Assembly: GCA_016165875.1 (NCBI GenBank)
Contig: JABBOT010000009.1
Span: forward strand, 17,974,790 to 18,038,789
Length of the DNA: 64,000 nt
Direction of reading: 5' to 3'
From: Acanthopleura granulata
Lineage: Eukaryota > Mollusca > Polyplacophora > Chitonida > Chitonidae
Shown: piece by piece, positions 22,911 through 35,837 of the stretch
Position numbering within the stretch: position 1 is the stretch's first letter
How the letters are laid out: each line of letters starts with the position of its first letter
Notes under the pieces: model-generated
Databases searched by the model: none
What the model saw: the letters and a program-made list of their open reading frames with translations, nothing else
Told to the model about the DNA's origin: nothing
Made by a program: the position numbers and the translations under genes

Positions 22911-25867
22911 AGTTAGTCATGTGATCAAGAAGCAAAAAACTAACGAATTAAGTAAGATTTAACTCTTTGGGTAAGAGTGCAAGCAGTCCTTTGCTAACTT
23001 TGCTGGCTTGTTACTACTTCTTTCTACGGTTCTCTATCAACTCTCAAGGGTTCAACCATCATATGCTATCGTATCCTGCACAATGGGAGACTACAGGCTT
23101 CAGATGAAAAGACAAAGCAGTGCTGGTGAACAACGACAGGATGGCGAATAATCGGGACTATAAGGACTTCGATACGGCTGTGAAATCTGCCAAGGTTTGT
23201 TCACTTGTCCCAACTCACGGGCTTCATCACTGCCAGGCTTCGGATCAATATTTATGTGTTTGGTGTCTCGATTGTGTCTCAGTGCAACAGAGCAATCCAG
23301 ATGCCAAGTTGAACAAAATGCCTTGTCGCTGGAGCAGACCACTGCTAAGTGGTATTTTCTTTGTCCTTACGCGATATTTTTGTCATAGGTACAGTGCGGT
23401 TATAGTCAAGAAGTGGCGTTAAACTCAAGCATATGAAAACGTATACTCTTCGACCAAGTACGATAAAGATCTCGAATTTAGCGTCTGTTTTCATTTGGCT
23501 GGAAAAGGTCGAGAAAAAGAATTGCATTGTGGGTCAGATAAACCCCTTGCGTCAATGAGGACACTATGGGATAGTCTTAAAATTGAAATTGATGATGGAA
23601 TTATTTTTTTTTATGGTGGTAATTTTATTATGCCGTCAACACCCTTGATAACGCGGAAAAGAGTAATTTCTAAAATTCGGAAGATATTAAAACCTGGAAA
23701 AACGTCTCTCCGTCTATAAGGCCAAAAAACAAAGGACACCTTGAAAATGAAGCTACACGTTTTAATAAAATAAGAGATGTGGTGAATACAGTTAAGGTGT
23801 GAACTGGAAGTGAGTGGCAGAGGAAAAGTTTAGGTTAGAGGTCACTGTTAACAAGCCTTTAACGTTCCTCTCGGGACATGTGTCAGGCACCGGTTTTCCG
23901 CGACATTACATGCATCTTTAAAAACCCTTTTCAGCCATAACAATATTAGAACATAATTTTGATTGGCGAAGTCTTAAGAGACTCGTATAATCTGTCGCTG
24001 ATAAATCGGCAAACCCTCACCGTTACGGCGAACTGGCGTAGGCGTGTGTCTCGAACGACCTGCCGTAGGAAGGGTCCCCAGGTGTTTGAGAAACAGCGAG
24101 TGCGCATTCCGCAATCACACTGGGTGTCAAACAACACTCTACCCGAGAATTGCTGACCGCTTGGTGCAAGAGGTGAGTGTTTTGAACAGAAAGGCGCCTT
24201 ACGTAGTCTTTGTTTTAAATTTTAGCGACAGATTTGGAAAGCAGGGTATAAAAAATTTTTTTTATCTTATTTAACTTATTCACATTTTGCCAATTTTCTT
24301 TTCTCGTAATATTTATTGAATACATTAGCATTTTGTTTACTTTTTCTAAACTACTCAGTATTGGACATTTGCTGGCATCTCGGGATGATTAATTGATGAT
24401 TATTTTTAATATGATGTATTCTATAGTTAATCGAGATTACCTTTTCTATAAAGTCGCCATTTTATGTTTACCAATGTGGCATTGCCCCCACAGGAAGGAT
24501 TTCTCAAACAACGTAGGATACAAGCACCAGACAGTAACATCCTTCGCTGACAAGATGACTCTGGTATCAGTTTAATCATCTACTGATATTTATGACAGCA
24601 TTTTGTAGTTTGACGGATAGCTGTTTTAGGATTTCGCTCTACGCATGCGCTCTGACTCCAGATCACCCACGTCTGAATTTAAGGTTTAAGTGCTCAAGTG
24701 AAAAGTGTGCTTTGGCGACGACATTTCTTCTGAAATGGAGTACGAAATGACTCAGTCCTGACAGCAAACTAGTTGTGACAGGGGAGTCGGAAAGAAATTT
24801 CTTTCGTGGTAAGTTGAATTTTTTTTTCTGTTTGTGTGTCTGTATCGTTCGAGCTTTCAGTTCGAATTATTAACTGATCTCTACTCCATTCCATGTTGGC
24901 ATGGAAGAAATATGTTCCATATCAAAATTGTAGGACATTATTACACGAAAAATGGTTTGTATTTAGTCATTTATGAAACGTATAAAAATTACTAAATGGT
25001 TTAGTTCAGTGGTAAATCATTCAGAATCTGAAAAGGATGGAAGAAGCCTGAAAGCAGCAATTTCTCCAAATAAATTTTAAATGAATTAAGGTTTAGTTAC
25101 ATTTTTTTCTTCCTTTATGGCTAACAAAATGGCAATGCATGGAAAGCAAAAGAGGGTGTTATTCCACCCAACTTATTTGTTAAGCAACACATTCATTGAC
25201 CTAATATTTCGTAATTGCTTATGTACACCAGCTGGCAATAATTGGCGAACATCATTTAAAAAAACAAGAACGTTTTAGCGTTGTAACTACCTTGTAATGG
25301 ACTGCAAGTCATTATTTGTGTGTCATTGTTCACCAAATACCAACTACACCGCGTGGTCTGAAAAACGTGCCAAAAGTTATGTCCGCCTAAATAATACAAT
25401 TGCTGCTCGACATGCTCAGGTTTCGCTGTCTGAAGGTTTAGCGTGTACAATGGTTTTTATTCCCTATGAATGTCAGCTGCCTGCCAGAATACCACGTGAT
25501 CGCTTACCCATGTGTACTTGTATTTGACGTAATCCAAAAATGTATTTAGATGAAAGTGGACTTCTATACCTTTTTGCCACAGACATTGTTACTACTGGGT
25601 TATGTAACACAGCGGAAATAGAAAAATATAGAAATAAAAGGCCTGTATAATCCTGCAGATTCCCCAGCCCACTAGTTATGTCCGTAGCCCATGTCAGGGC
25701 GAGGTAGGTCTAGGACTGGCGTGTTGTAGTGGCCATCATGGCCAGATTTTCTATATCACACAGGTAGAATTCTATTTGATTTGTCGGCAAGAGATTAAAA
25801 AAAAATGTTAGTTTTAGTATAGGCCTACAATAGAAATGTTCCAGCGCAGCACAGCACAAAGCTAACA
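22911..25867. other. Long spacer; two donor-like sites but no convincing exon
   Basis: 23340-23420 ends in GAAGTGGCGTTAAACTCAAG, a possible degenerate SINE tail. CAAGAGGTGAGTG at about 24167-24179 and TTCGTGGTAAGTTG near 24804-24817 match splice donors. The frames before them are short and unrecognised. Confidence 0.4.
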
Positions 25868-26107
25868 TGCTCACAGCGCACAATGACTCGGGAACCTCTC
25901 ACCAGTGCAATTCCTGCTCAGGCTGGCTTCCTCCACGGTCGGATCTGGGAAGGCCTTACAGCTACCTGAGGATGGTTGTGGGATTATCCCTGAACCTGCC
26001 TGGTTAGTTCTCACCATGTATGCTCAACGCCGTCGTATATATAAGTGGAATATTCTTAACTGAGTACGGCGTCAAAAAACCCCCCAATCAAACAAATCAA
26101 ATAAAGA
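25868..26107 (+). mobile_element. Family A SINE, diverged
   Basis: AGGCTGGCTTCCTCCACGGT, GGAAGGCCTTACAGCTACCT, CACCATGTATGCTCAACGCC and TGAGTACGGCGTCAAAAAAC follow in order. The A-box is mostly unrecognisable, and the spacing before TGAGTACGG has a small insertion. Confidence 0.82.
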
Positions 26108-28394
26108 AATGAACGGGTAAGGTGTGTTTTTTTTCGGATTTTAACAATTAAAGCAAGATCGTGTGAAATTATTGAGCAAATGCCTCCTTAAATAGGAATC
26201 CAGATGGTCTTTCCACCGGGGGGGGGGGGGGTATTATATCGATGGCTGCAGGACTGGTCCTACCTTAAGGTGAAAATACTTTGACGGATAATAAATAGCA
26301 TCGTTATCTATAAGTTGGAGCAAAACGAGAGAATTGTGGCGACAATAACGGCTGAAGATCATGGAATAACGCACGGTTTATAGGATATCGCGACAACGGA
26401 TCTTATAATTATAATCCGATCCATTTGAGCGATGATCTTGGGATGTTGTGGAAACATGGCAACAGTTTGTTGCCGAAGCATAACAAAACGTGCACTTTGT
26501 GTTAAAGGGGCTTTGGTACGAATACACGGTCAAAGACGCTCCTTCAGCCTCTAACGGCGGGAAAAACGCTTGGCTTTAATCAGCACGTTGTGCAATCCCA
26601 TATCTGTACGTCACACATGGGAAGTTTATCCATCCAGTTTAATTCCAAAAAAGAAAAAAGATTTCTGCTCATCGTATAAGTGAAGATTCGTGAGCCTCAC
26701 ATTAAACAACAACCAAATAAATAAATAAATAACAACGTTTCAGTGATGCTATATTTCAAGTATTTAATTATTATTTAATCCTATTATGAGGATCACACAT
26801 GTTATCGATATGTATTTCGTAACTTTCAAATAAAAAAAAAACACGAAGATAAGATTCAGTTTATCAAATATATAACGGAAACAACTGAAAGAAGAAGAAC
26901 AAAGAACACTGTAAGACCAAACTCTACTGTAAACATACTGCAGCCAGGCTCAGATAGAGCACTACAAGCGATAGCAACATGACCATACGTGCGAACATAC
27001 AGCTTCAGGACATGATGTAAAACGCCTAACAGCGATATTAGCCAAAAAAGCAAAGAAAAATGACATTAAAAACGATAGTTTAAAGCTGGAGAGGCCAAAA
27101 ATTGCGATTTCAGTCAACAAAAGTCGATGGAAAATCATCATGTGCAACGAGTCACCCGTTGCACGCTGATACTTATGATCACCACGATGCTCGGAAAGGA
27201 TGATTTGTCACCAGGGCGTGACTGTGAACATAAGTATGGAACTGCCCACCTGATATGTTACCTGAAAAGAGTGCCCGAACACCACTGATTTTGTTTGCAG
27301 GCGACAGTAGGACATTGTTGCTTACGGAGGTGTTGCAATGGGGGCATGATGATGCACCATATTTAGTGAAGTTTTATAGATTTGCAGATGAGAGCAGTGC
27401 CATGTTGTTGCATAGCGTGCGAGCACGCGCGCAATTTCAGATCACAAATCATAGCTTGTTCCAGGTACAGAGTCTGCGGAAATATTTGAGTTGAAGGGCT
27501 AAGAATTTTTTGTACATTGGGCGGCGTTGATGTGGTTGTAATTATGGATAGATTAGATGTTTTGTAGCCGGATATCTGCATGATATTCTTGGCTGCGATT
27601 CCTACAACTCCGTAGTGAAACAAAAGGAGTTTCACTAACTTCAAATCGGCTAGTTACGTAACGTGTATTCATGTCGTTTTAACGGTTTCACTCGATGAAA
27701 TGTACTGAATGTTTGATATAACTAGATAGGCATATATACGAAATATATGTCATGGCTTTACCTCACTATATAACGCTCCCATTATGTTAGAAATCATTGT
27801 ATTCCATGGAAAGCACGTAATGTTTGTGTACAGGCATTATTAAACGAATGCATTTGCGTCTGGACGTGAATTTAATCTTGCTATGGTTACTTTCCTCTTA
27901 ATAGCCTGAAAAAATGAAGATGGACATAAATCTTGTTTGAATATGTAGCTATAGTTTAGCTCACTGATCAAGTCACATAGCTGATATCATAAAACATAAG
28001 TTTCTTGAGATGTGGAAATCGTTGGAGTCTGTTGTTAGTTTTCTGCCTACTTCTTATCGAGATTTCTTGTCTAATGACACGAAAGTTTCGACCGCTGGCT
28101 TTCTTTTCCTTTACCTAGTGTAACGTGTCAGCCTCATCTGTAGCATTGATTTTATTGCTTTGCTTTGCTGAACCGTTGTATTGAGGTGGATAAACCGGAT
28201 GCAGGTTTTACTGGCTTCTTTACCGTGGAGTGTGTGAATATTGGGTTATTTTTTTAAGGCTACTGCGTGGCATTATGGATGTTCGACAACGGGTTTGACG
28301 TTATAAGTACATGTACATGTAAGTGTTGTGACTGAGATGTAATGAGGTAAAAGAGTGGCATGTACTCATGTGACGCAATGCCATCCAAGCTCGA
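26108..28394. other. Spacer with a G run and a SINE-like tail
   Basis: A run of about 13 G residues lies at 26218-26231. 26663-26731 (ATCGTATAAGTGAAGATTCG ... AACAACAACCAAATAAATAA) is probably another SINE tail. Short frames at 26856-27644 have no recognised domain. Confidence 0.45.
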
Positions 28395-28605
28395 TCTGAC
28401 TTTACCAATGTACGGACTTGTTTGCCCGGTGTCAGCTGGTGTATTGACTTGTTTTCTCGAGGTCAGTTGATGTACGCCTACGATCTTGTTTGTCCGATGT
28501 CAGTTGATGTATGGACTTCTTAACCCAGTGCCAGTTGATGTACGGGCTTCCTTGCCCAGTGTCAGTTCATGCTTGGATTTGTTTGTCTTGTGTCGGCGGA
28601 TTCTT
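28395..28605 (+). repeat. 31-bp minisatellite, about 6 copies
   Basis: GTCAGTTGATGTATGGACTT plus CTTAACCCAGT and its variants recur at 31 bp, with one 37-bp unit. The 78-codon frame at 28486-28722 starts in the array. Confidence 0.8.
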
Positions 28606-29200
28606 ATGACTGAGCTGGGTGCCGAGTGTCTTGTAGCCTGTGGCCAGCGACACCATCTCTCCACAAAACATGCTGCAGTGGCATTACTAGAGCAACATGG
28701 GGCTCGACAATACAGCCCATAATATAGTCATATTCATGTTCTGGAGTCTGCCTGATCAAATGAGAGCAAGAAACATTTTATATTACCAAAATGATTAAGT
28801 ATGAGAATTAAGTAACGGAAGATGAAAATCAAAAGGTAAGAGACTTTTTAACGCATTATTAGTATTTTTCTGTATTGCATCGGCAGTATTATAGCAATTA
28901 TCAATTTGTTGGCAATATTTTCATAAGAATTATCTTCATTACACGAAGCAAAAAAGCCAGCGTTTTATTTGTTTATTTATTTATAAATAAATAAGCATAG
29001 CATTTCGTCAAACATCTTACAAATCTAGTAACGAAAAACCGTGTCTAAGAGGACGATAACTGGATTCTAACTGATGTCGTTGACAAAGGACTCACAGAAT
29101 CTAGCGACACAAGCCTAACGTCATTAATCTTTCCTGAGATCATAGGTCGTAATGACAGTGCCCAAAAGTTTTACCGCTGCACAATCACATATAAAACATC
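28606..29200. other. Spacer, nothing recognised
   Basis: AT-rich. ATTTGTTTATTTATTTATAA near 28967 is low-complexity sequence only. Confidence 0.5.
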
Positions 29201-29696
29201 TTAAAGGGAAAGACGAAAAAATGAACATAGGGTGAGTGAAAAGGCAATTAAAAACAGTATCTGAAAATACTTTCACTGATTCTTTCATGTTTTCTTTTTT
29301 CACCCAGATAAACGCAGTCCAACCTTTTGATTGTATGGCGAGTTTTATGGACCATATTGATGATGTGGTTCACCAGTGACGTCATGTCGATTTTTCTATG
29401 GTCTTAAAACAGAAATTTAATGTCATATTAGCTGACATTGGCAAACATTATAGCAGTAGCCTTCATAAGAACAATATTCAGAGTTAAACATATAGGTTTG
29501 CAAAAAGTTGTGTGACGTCACTGGTGAACCACATTATCAATATGGTTCATAATCCCACCATACTATCAAAATATTTGGCTGCGTTTATTTTAATGGGAAA
29601 AAATCTAAAAAAAGTAATTGAAGGTATTTTAGATACAGTTTTTAATGGTCTTTTACTCACGCAAATTCATTTTTACAAGGGCTTTCCCTTTGAAGG
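29201..29696. mobile_element. Foldback/MITE-like element, family F, arms of about 183 bp
   Basis: The left arm (29201-29383) starts TTAAAGGGAAAGACGAAAAA and ends CACCAGTGACGTCA. The right arm (29513-29696) starts TGACGTCACTGGTGAACCAC and ends GGGCTTTCCCTTTGAAG. They are inverted copies over nearly their whole length. The loop is about 130 bp. No transposase frame is present and I found no clear target duplication, so this would be a non-autonomous element. A related single arm lies at 50601-50741. Confidence 0.85.
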
Positions 29697-30189
29697 TCCG
29701 AGGTTGAGTCATCGCTGAGTTGCATTGATATCATCGGCATGTTTTTAGTGGTTAAAATTTGTCTTTTAATGTTGTAATCATGATGTATTTTTACTTAAGA
29801 ACTGGAACTAATGTTCTTTTTTTTCTAACAGTAATCAATATCCGGAATAGCCTTTAACTAAGGAGTCGAACTTAACCTGCCTCTAACCGCCTAAACTATA
29901 CCGGAAATCCAGTCAGCCTGCTCATAACCCCCGAAGTATTTATTTGTTACATGATTTTTGAGACTGGTAATTTGTGAAGATTCAATTTTTGCTCATTTTT
30001 GTTAGCAAAAAGCGTATGCAAAACTTCAGCCTGATTTCAGAGGTTATCATGTTAAAACTTTTAAAAGCATGTAGTTTGAAACTGTCTGGTTACGTCCTAA
30101 CCAAGAATATTTCACTTGTACAACATTGGTTAGGTGTACGGGTTGAAAACAGCAATGCTCCGTATGAAAGCAGCGCGAAGCTCCGTGTA
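29697..30189. other. Spacer before the 42-bp array
   Basis: A plus frame opens in this spacer and runs into the array. Its first ATG is at 30016. The pre-array part has no signal peptide or domain that I can support. Confidence 0.4.
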
Positions 30190-30795
30190 CCTGACAAAAC
30201 TCCTGACGCAAGGCCACGCCTCGCCCCGTTACCCGACAAACCTCTTGACATAAGGCCGCACCTCTCTCCACTACCTGAGAAACCTATTGGCATAAGGCCG
30301 CTCCTCGTACTTGATAAACCCCTTGAGATATGGCCGCACCTCACCCCAGAACCTGACAAACCTCTTGGCATTAGGCCGCACCTCACCCCAGAACCTGACA
30401 AACCTCTTGGCATAAGGCCGCACCTCACCCCAGTACCTGACAAACCTTTTGGCATAAGGCCGCACCTCACCCCAGTACCTGACAAACCTCTTGGCATAAG
30501 GCCGCACCTCACCCCAGTACCTGACAAACCTTTTGGCATAAGGCCGCACCTCACCCCAGTACCTGACAAACCTCTTGGCATAAGGCCGCACCTCACCCCA
30601 GTACCTGACAAACCTCTTGGCATAAAGCCGCACCTCACCCCAGTACCTGACAAACCTTTTGACATAAGGCCGCACCTCACCCCAGAACCTGACAAACCTT
30701 TTGGCATAAGGCCGCACCTCACCCCAGTACCTGACAAACCTTTTGGCATAAGGCCGCACCTCACCCCAGTACCTGATAAACCTCTTGACATAATA
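30190..30795. repeat. 42-bp minisatellite, about 14 copies, open in several frames
   Basis: The unit is CCAGTACCTGACAAACCTCT plus TGGCATAAGGCCGCACCTCA CC (42 bp, 14 codons). As 42 is divisible by 3 and the unit lacks stops in several frames, open frames run through it on the plus strand (about 278 codons, repeat PVPDKPLGIRPHLT) and on two minus frames (233 and 182 codons). Unit differences, such as CTT/TTT (Leu/Phe) and GAA/GTA (Glu/Val), change the amino acid. This does not suggest protein selection. The sequence just after the array, TACGACATTAAACCCCAAGA, resembles a SINE tail, so the array may have grown inside an old SINE. I favour a non-coding minisatellite, but a repetitive secreted or shell-type protein is not excluded. 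Confidence 0.9.
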
Positions 30796-30829
30796 CCGAA
30801 ACACTGTTAAGTACGACATTAAACCCCAA

Positions 30830-33800
30830 GAACAAATACATAAACTGGTGTAGTAGAAATAATTACAGTTCCATTTGACTCCTGAGCTGGTGTAGGTTAC
30901 ACAACTGATATAATTGTATTTTGCTTATAATCGTATAATTTTGCTGTAGACACCAGTTGGGCTGTCTTGTGATGTAATCATCTGAGGCCGATTGTATTTG
31001 TGATGAAGTGTCAAATTTGTTCCTGTATTACAATATTCCTAGAATGGGGTATCTTTTCCTCATGGAATGAGGCTCGGGCCCCAGTAGGGCTGATCATTGT
31101 TCTCTCCATTTGCTTGAGAAATGCGTTTGCCGACGAAACGTCATTACAAAGGCAGGAATGAACATTAGTCCACATAGTTTAGTCCCGAGCTACTGTTGGC
31201 CAACATCAGACCAAATCTGTCCGGGCCTGAAAATTATTCTAGGCTAGAAAGATCCTTTAATGCTTTAGGAGACATGGACGCAGAGGTTGAAACGGATATT
31301 GGTATGCACCAGTTATTAATCTTAATTTTTGATTATCAGTAGCCTTAATGTCAATAATCATAACTTAAAGTGTATGCAGTAAGGAATTATGGCGAATTCA
31401 TGCCAACAGAAGCAGTTTTCAGTGTCCCGAAAGTATACAAATAATGTTTTGAGCGAATGCATTTGCTGTTAGACTGTAGTGCTTGTGTAATACTTACGTG
31501 TTTTACGAACACACATGTGCCAAAAAGTGTGACGTATCGTGGTTGAAGTTCGATGTACATCGCAACATCGCCTCTTCGCATCGCAGCTTCTTCCCTTCGC
31601 ATGGAAACTTCGCCCCTACGCTTCATCGCCTTTGGTATTTCTGGAGGAAAATGTAGCCCTTATCAGCCATCATATCATGTACATGTGTTTTTTGTCCCCA
31701 AACCATCATCAGTTTCTTCAGAGCGCTCTTAGATGTTTTGACAGACATTGTCTCAGGCATCAGGTGCCGTTTTAGCTATGGATGGGTTTAACAAATGTCT
31801 CGATCAAGTTTTTATCTATTATACCAGGTGACACACGATATGTCACTTTAGAACTCAACCTTCTTCTCTGGAGTATTTTTATACCTAACATTTTATCCGA
31901 CGCAAAGAACATTGAATATAGGGTATGTATTTCACCCCGCACCAATACAGTTTCATGATATATTTGTACCCTGTGTGGATTTCTATGAGCATATATTTCT
32001 GTACATTATCCCCTGAAGTTATTAAAAATAACTATAGCAAGGCTCCAATTTAAACATTCAGAGAACTGAGAAAACCTAAGGCCAGTGAAAACAATCTCTT
32101 GTTGATACCTATATCTCCGAACAATTTCAACTTCTCCCCGATCGACTATTTGCAATAAAAAACAAAGTTTCGAGCCCAACTCCCACCTCAGAAGAGACCC
32201 TCCAGTATTCACCGACAGATTACACAAAGAGGAAACAATCAAATCTATTAATTATAGAGGAATATTCGGTTCCAACAACAACTGAACCATTAGGTCTGCA
32301 CTTCAAAGACTGCAATCTAACAATGAACAGTGTCTTTCTTTTCCCATGTATAACCGTTTGAAGTGTCAAGCTAATGCAAAGACAGAAGTTTCGATGCCAC
32401 ATACTGACAACAATTCAAAACCCGAGAGCCTCAGTTTCTTCGAGTATAACCGAACATATCATATTTTGTGGTCTATACCTTCTACCGAATTGTTCAGAAT
32501 TTTCCTTTCATCAAAATATTCGTAGGCGAGAAAATTTTAATCATTAAGATTAATTTGTTAAAAATTTGATAGAAATTCGAGCTTTAACAGGTTTCATACC
32601 ATTTATACCATTTCATATTATACACAACGTATTCAAGGATTATTAATTCTACTTATAATAGAGTTAATTATATTTGCGCACTCTCTTGACAACGGCAACT
32701 ATCTGATTATCGAAAGATTTTCCGTTTTAACCTGTTCCAGTAATTGACTATGCTAAGCCCTAAAAGTCTTCATTTAACATTATGGATTAGAAAGTGTTCT
32801 AATTGTATTTTCTTTGCAATATCAGGGACATCCAACATATCTTTGTGTAGAGCTTGTGGTGTTATGTGTGACTAAGGGCAATTTCCGTAATGACGATTAG
32901 ATAGTAATTTCACACAGAGCTGAATTCAAATTAAAAGAAACAAACTATGGTTAGCAAAAAAGTACGTCACTGGCGTTTTTCTCTTTACTGCTATATCCAA
33001 CTGCTTTGACATTTACAATGTAAGCGCAATATTAATTTGGGTCATCTAAAAAGCGGGGCCTGCAAACATTCAAGAAAGCAAATCTACAAACCTTATTCTT
33101 AAAACCATAGTCCAAAGTTATCATTAAAAACCAATGTCACAAAGATGACATGAAACGAAAATGAAGCACCCTTTCTGGGAAAAAGCAATTTTTAAATGCG
33201 AATTCCTGAACTCAAATTTTAAAGATTACGTGAGCCGATATGGAAATTTGGTTACACTTCAATACCTTAACCTTTGTAATTAGCGCACCAACTATCCACA
33301 GCTCTGACGTGTATAACGAGGACTTCGAAGCTATGGAGGATTTACGTTAGACTGAGTTTTCCATGGCGGTGCCCGTTATGCTTTATTTCTCATTCCCTAA
33401 AACCCCTAATTAACAAGCCAGCAAACAAAAAAAGAGAAGAAAACAGATTCTGAGAGAAGTCGTAAGTGCATTTTCAGATAGTTGTTTCCAATTTTCTTAT
33501 ATATGGCGATGATAACATAGGGATTTTGCAGTGAGTTTAATTACCAAACGAAATGTGCTGCCTTGTGAATTTGCGCATGTCAGTGCCTCTCAGATATCCC
33601 CATTGGATGTATTTGACTCATGCTTCTGGCCACCAAGTGCACACCGCCACGTTATAGACGGCTCAGTCCTGTTCACGTTATAAACACGCTACTGTATGTT
33701 GCACTATGTAGGCCCTACCAGGCACGCGACATCTCGGTGTTCCCTTTGGGTACCATGCACGCACACGCTGACACGTTAACACATTGCGATCTCCCACAGC

Positions 33801-35159
33801 CAAGAACGATTTGCATCCGTTTTCATCATGTATCTTTAAGCATGTGAGATTGGGTTCAGACTATGGTTGTGGGAGAGCCCCAATGGACCGATGTTATCAA
33901 TAAGCAGATGCCCTATTAAGGGTCCAAACGGCCCCCAGTAGGACGGTATCCCACACCCTGGTGCACTGGGGTCAAGCAATTCGATAAATAGCAACAAATT
34001 ATGTGGTAGACTTATGTCCAGAGTGAAGCCATGCGGTTATGTGGAGAAGTTAGGAATAGCCAATGGTCAGTAACCTAGATGTCAAGAGACCAAGAGTAAT
34101 TGTCGGTGAATATTGTTGACAGTTGCCTCTCCTGTATGAGGTGTAGTTCGAAACTGTGCGTTCGAAGGATTAGAATGGACTGAATTCATGTGTCATGGAA
34201 TGTCTCTTTTTGCGATGAGAGTTTGACTCATTCATTTGACTCCTATTGTAAAGGATCGGGGAAAAGTTGAAATTGTTCTGATATGTGGGTATAAACAACA
34301 AATGGATTATTTTCACTGGTCTCAGGTTTCAAAGTTCTCGGGGTATGAATGTTTAAATTGGAGACTTTCTATATCCATTGTTAGTAACTTCAGGGGATAA
34401 CGTAGGCCTTCATATATGCTCAGATAACACCGTATATCGTATAATTTAGTCATGAAACCTGTGCTGTTTGGGAGGAAGTACATGTAAAGCCGAAAAAAAT
34501 GCAGTTGTTGAAACCGACACAGGAAAGACAAGGGAAAGATGATACAAAAAGGGCGGCCACAGTCGTCCACAATAAATTTGAAAAAAATCGGATGGCTCGG
34601 TGTGTAGTATGTCAACGCCACTAGCTGTAAAGATATGTCGTTTCATATTCCATATCCTTTATGATTAAATGAATCAAGGAATGATCATTGGTAAACCTCA
34701 CCTTGGAAATAGTGCAGCCAAATTTTGACGAGATGGTGCTTAAATCAGGACACGGGAAGTGATTGTCAATGGGACAAATTGTCAAATGGAAACTTCTTCA
34801 AAAATCAAAGAAAGCAGACGGACATTTCTTTAAAAACCAGTTAAAAACAACACAAAAATCGGAAACCAGCTCATGTATTTAAAATATATAATCTATTAAT
34901 GTATATTTAGAAATGTTTAAAGAACTGTATTTTTGATATGGGCTATATTTTTTAAATAATGAATGACAACATCAACTTCGACGCTGTCAAAACAATTAAA
35001 ACAATGAGTCCAGTGTGTAGAACCTTTGCTGGACATGAAGCAAAATCTACAGATTTATTATCCAGATATGAACATCAGCCACAACACACTCGGGAGAAGA
35101 ACCTCTATCGAGAATAAAGCTGTGTCTTAAACGAGACGCAGTCCAATATGGCACATCGT
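30830..35159. other. Longest feature-poor stretch in the window
   Basis: About 4.3 kb with no repeat family, tandem array or coding frame that I can support. A short tandem-like patch of TTCGCATCGC-type words lies near 31560-31632. Confidence 0.5.
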
Positions 35160-35830
35160 TAATTAGAACTACAATTAAAACCAAATCCACAGTTGTACAG
35201 CACAGTCATCCTTTGTGTATTCAAAGAATATTGAAAGATTCATTCATTGACGATAGCAAGATCTAATTCCTTGTTGGTTATACATTATTATTCTTAATGT
35301 TGGTCAAATTCTCCAAATAACGAAAGTGAATAGCAAAACAGTATACATACATAGGCTGTAGTTTCGATTATAAAACGATACATGGTAAATTATGAAATCT
35401 GTTCATAAAAAACGTTAAAGAATATTTGACAAATACTACAGCAAATAACTAGAGTGAAACATTTGGATATGAACCCCATAACCAAGAATGTTTAGCTTAT
35501 ATACTGAGATGGTCATTTTACGGATGGAGAAAACCGGAATGCCCATGGTTGAAAACCATTCATAATTGGCGACTCACTGACGAACTTTTTCACATGTCAC
35601 GTACAGGCTCGCACGCATTGTTGTTGAAGGCAAGTGGTAAAACAACAATCATCACTGCACACACGGTCATACGGCGTCGTCGATGGCTTATTGGCATCAG
35701 TGCCAGTGCAAGATTTTTTTCATTTGATTGGTGTTACATGCCGACAGTGGCCAGCAATACGAGCATTCCCAAAATGCTACATCGTTAATTACAACAGCAA
35801 GTGTCTATTCGAGAGTCACAGGCACTTGTA
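35160..35830 (+). repeat. Family C dispersed repeat, copy 1
   Basis: It shares AGCAAGATCTAATTCCTTGT, TTATACATTATTRTTCTTAA, GGAGAAAACCGGAATGCCCA and CTGACGAACTTTTTCACATG, in the same order, with 42045-42620. Gaps differ between copies. The GGAGGAAACCGG box also occurs in the chimera at 15520. A short stretch near 35717 (TTTCATTTGATTGGTGTTAC) may be an inserted family A tail in minus orientation. Confidence 0.7.
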
Positions 35831-35837
35831 ACCGACA

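Noticed and set aside
24044..24172. Exon ending at CAAGAG|GTGAGT
   Set aside because: The donor matches well but the frame before it is short, has competing frames and no recognised family.
24640..24817. Non-coding first exon ending at TTCGTG|GTAAGT
   Set aside because: Only a single donor-like site supports it. No promoter element or conserved frame was seen.
29974..30810. A 278-codon plus frame as a real repetitive protein
   Set aside because: It depends on a non-ATG start, is mostly the 42-bp array, has equally open antisense frames, and its unit variants change amino acids.
33840..33960. Possible inverted repeat around GGGAGAGCCCCAATGGACCG
   Set aside because: Pairing is short and broken. 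Not distinguishable from chance.
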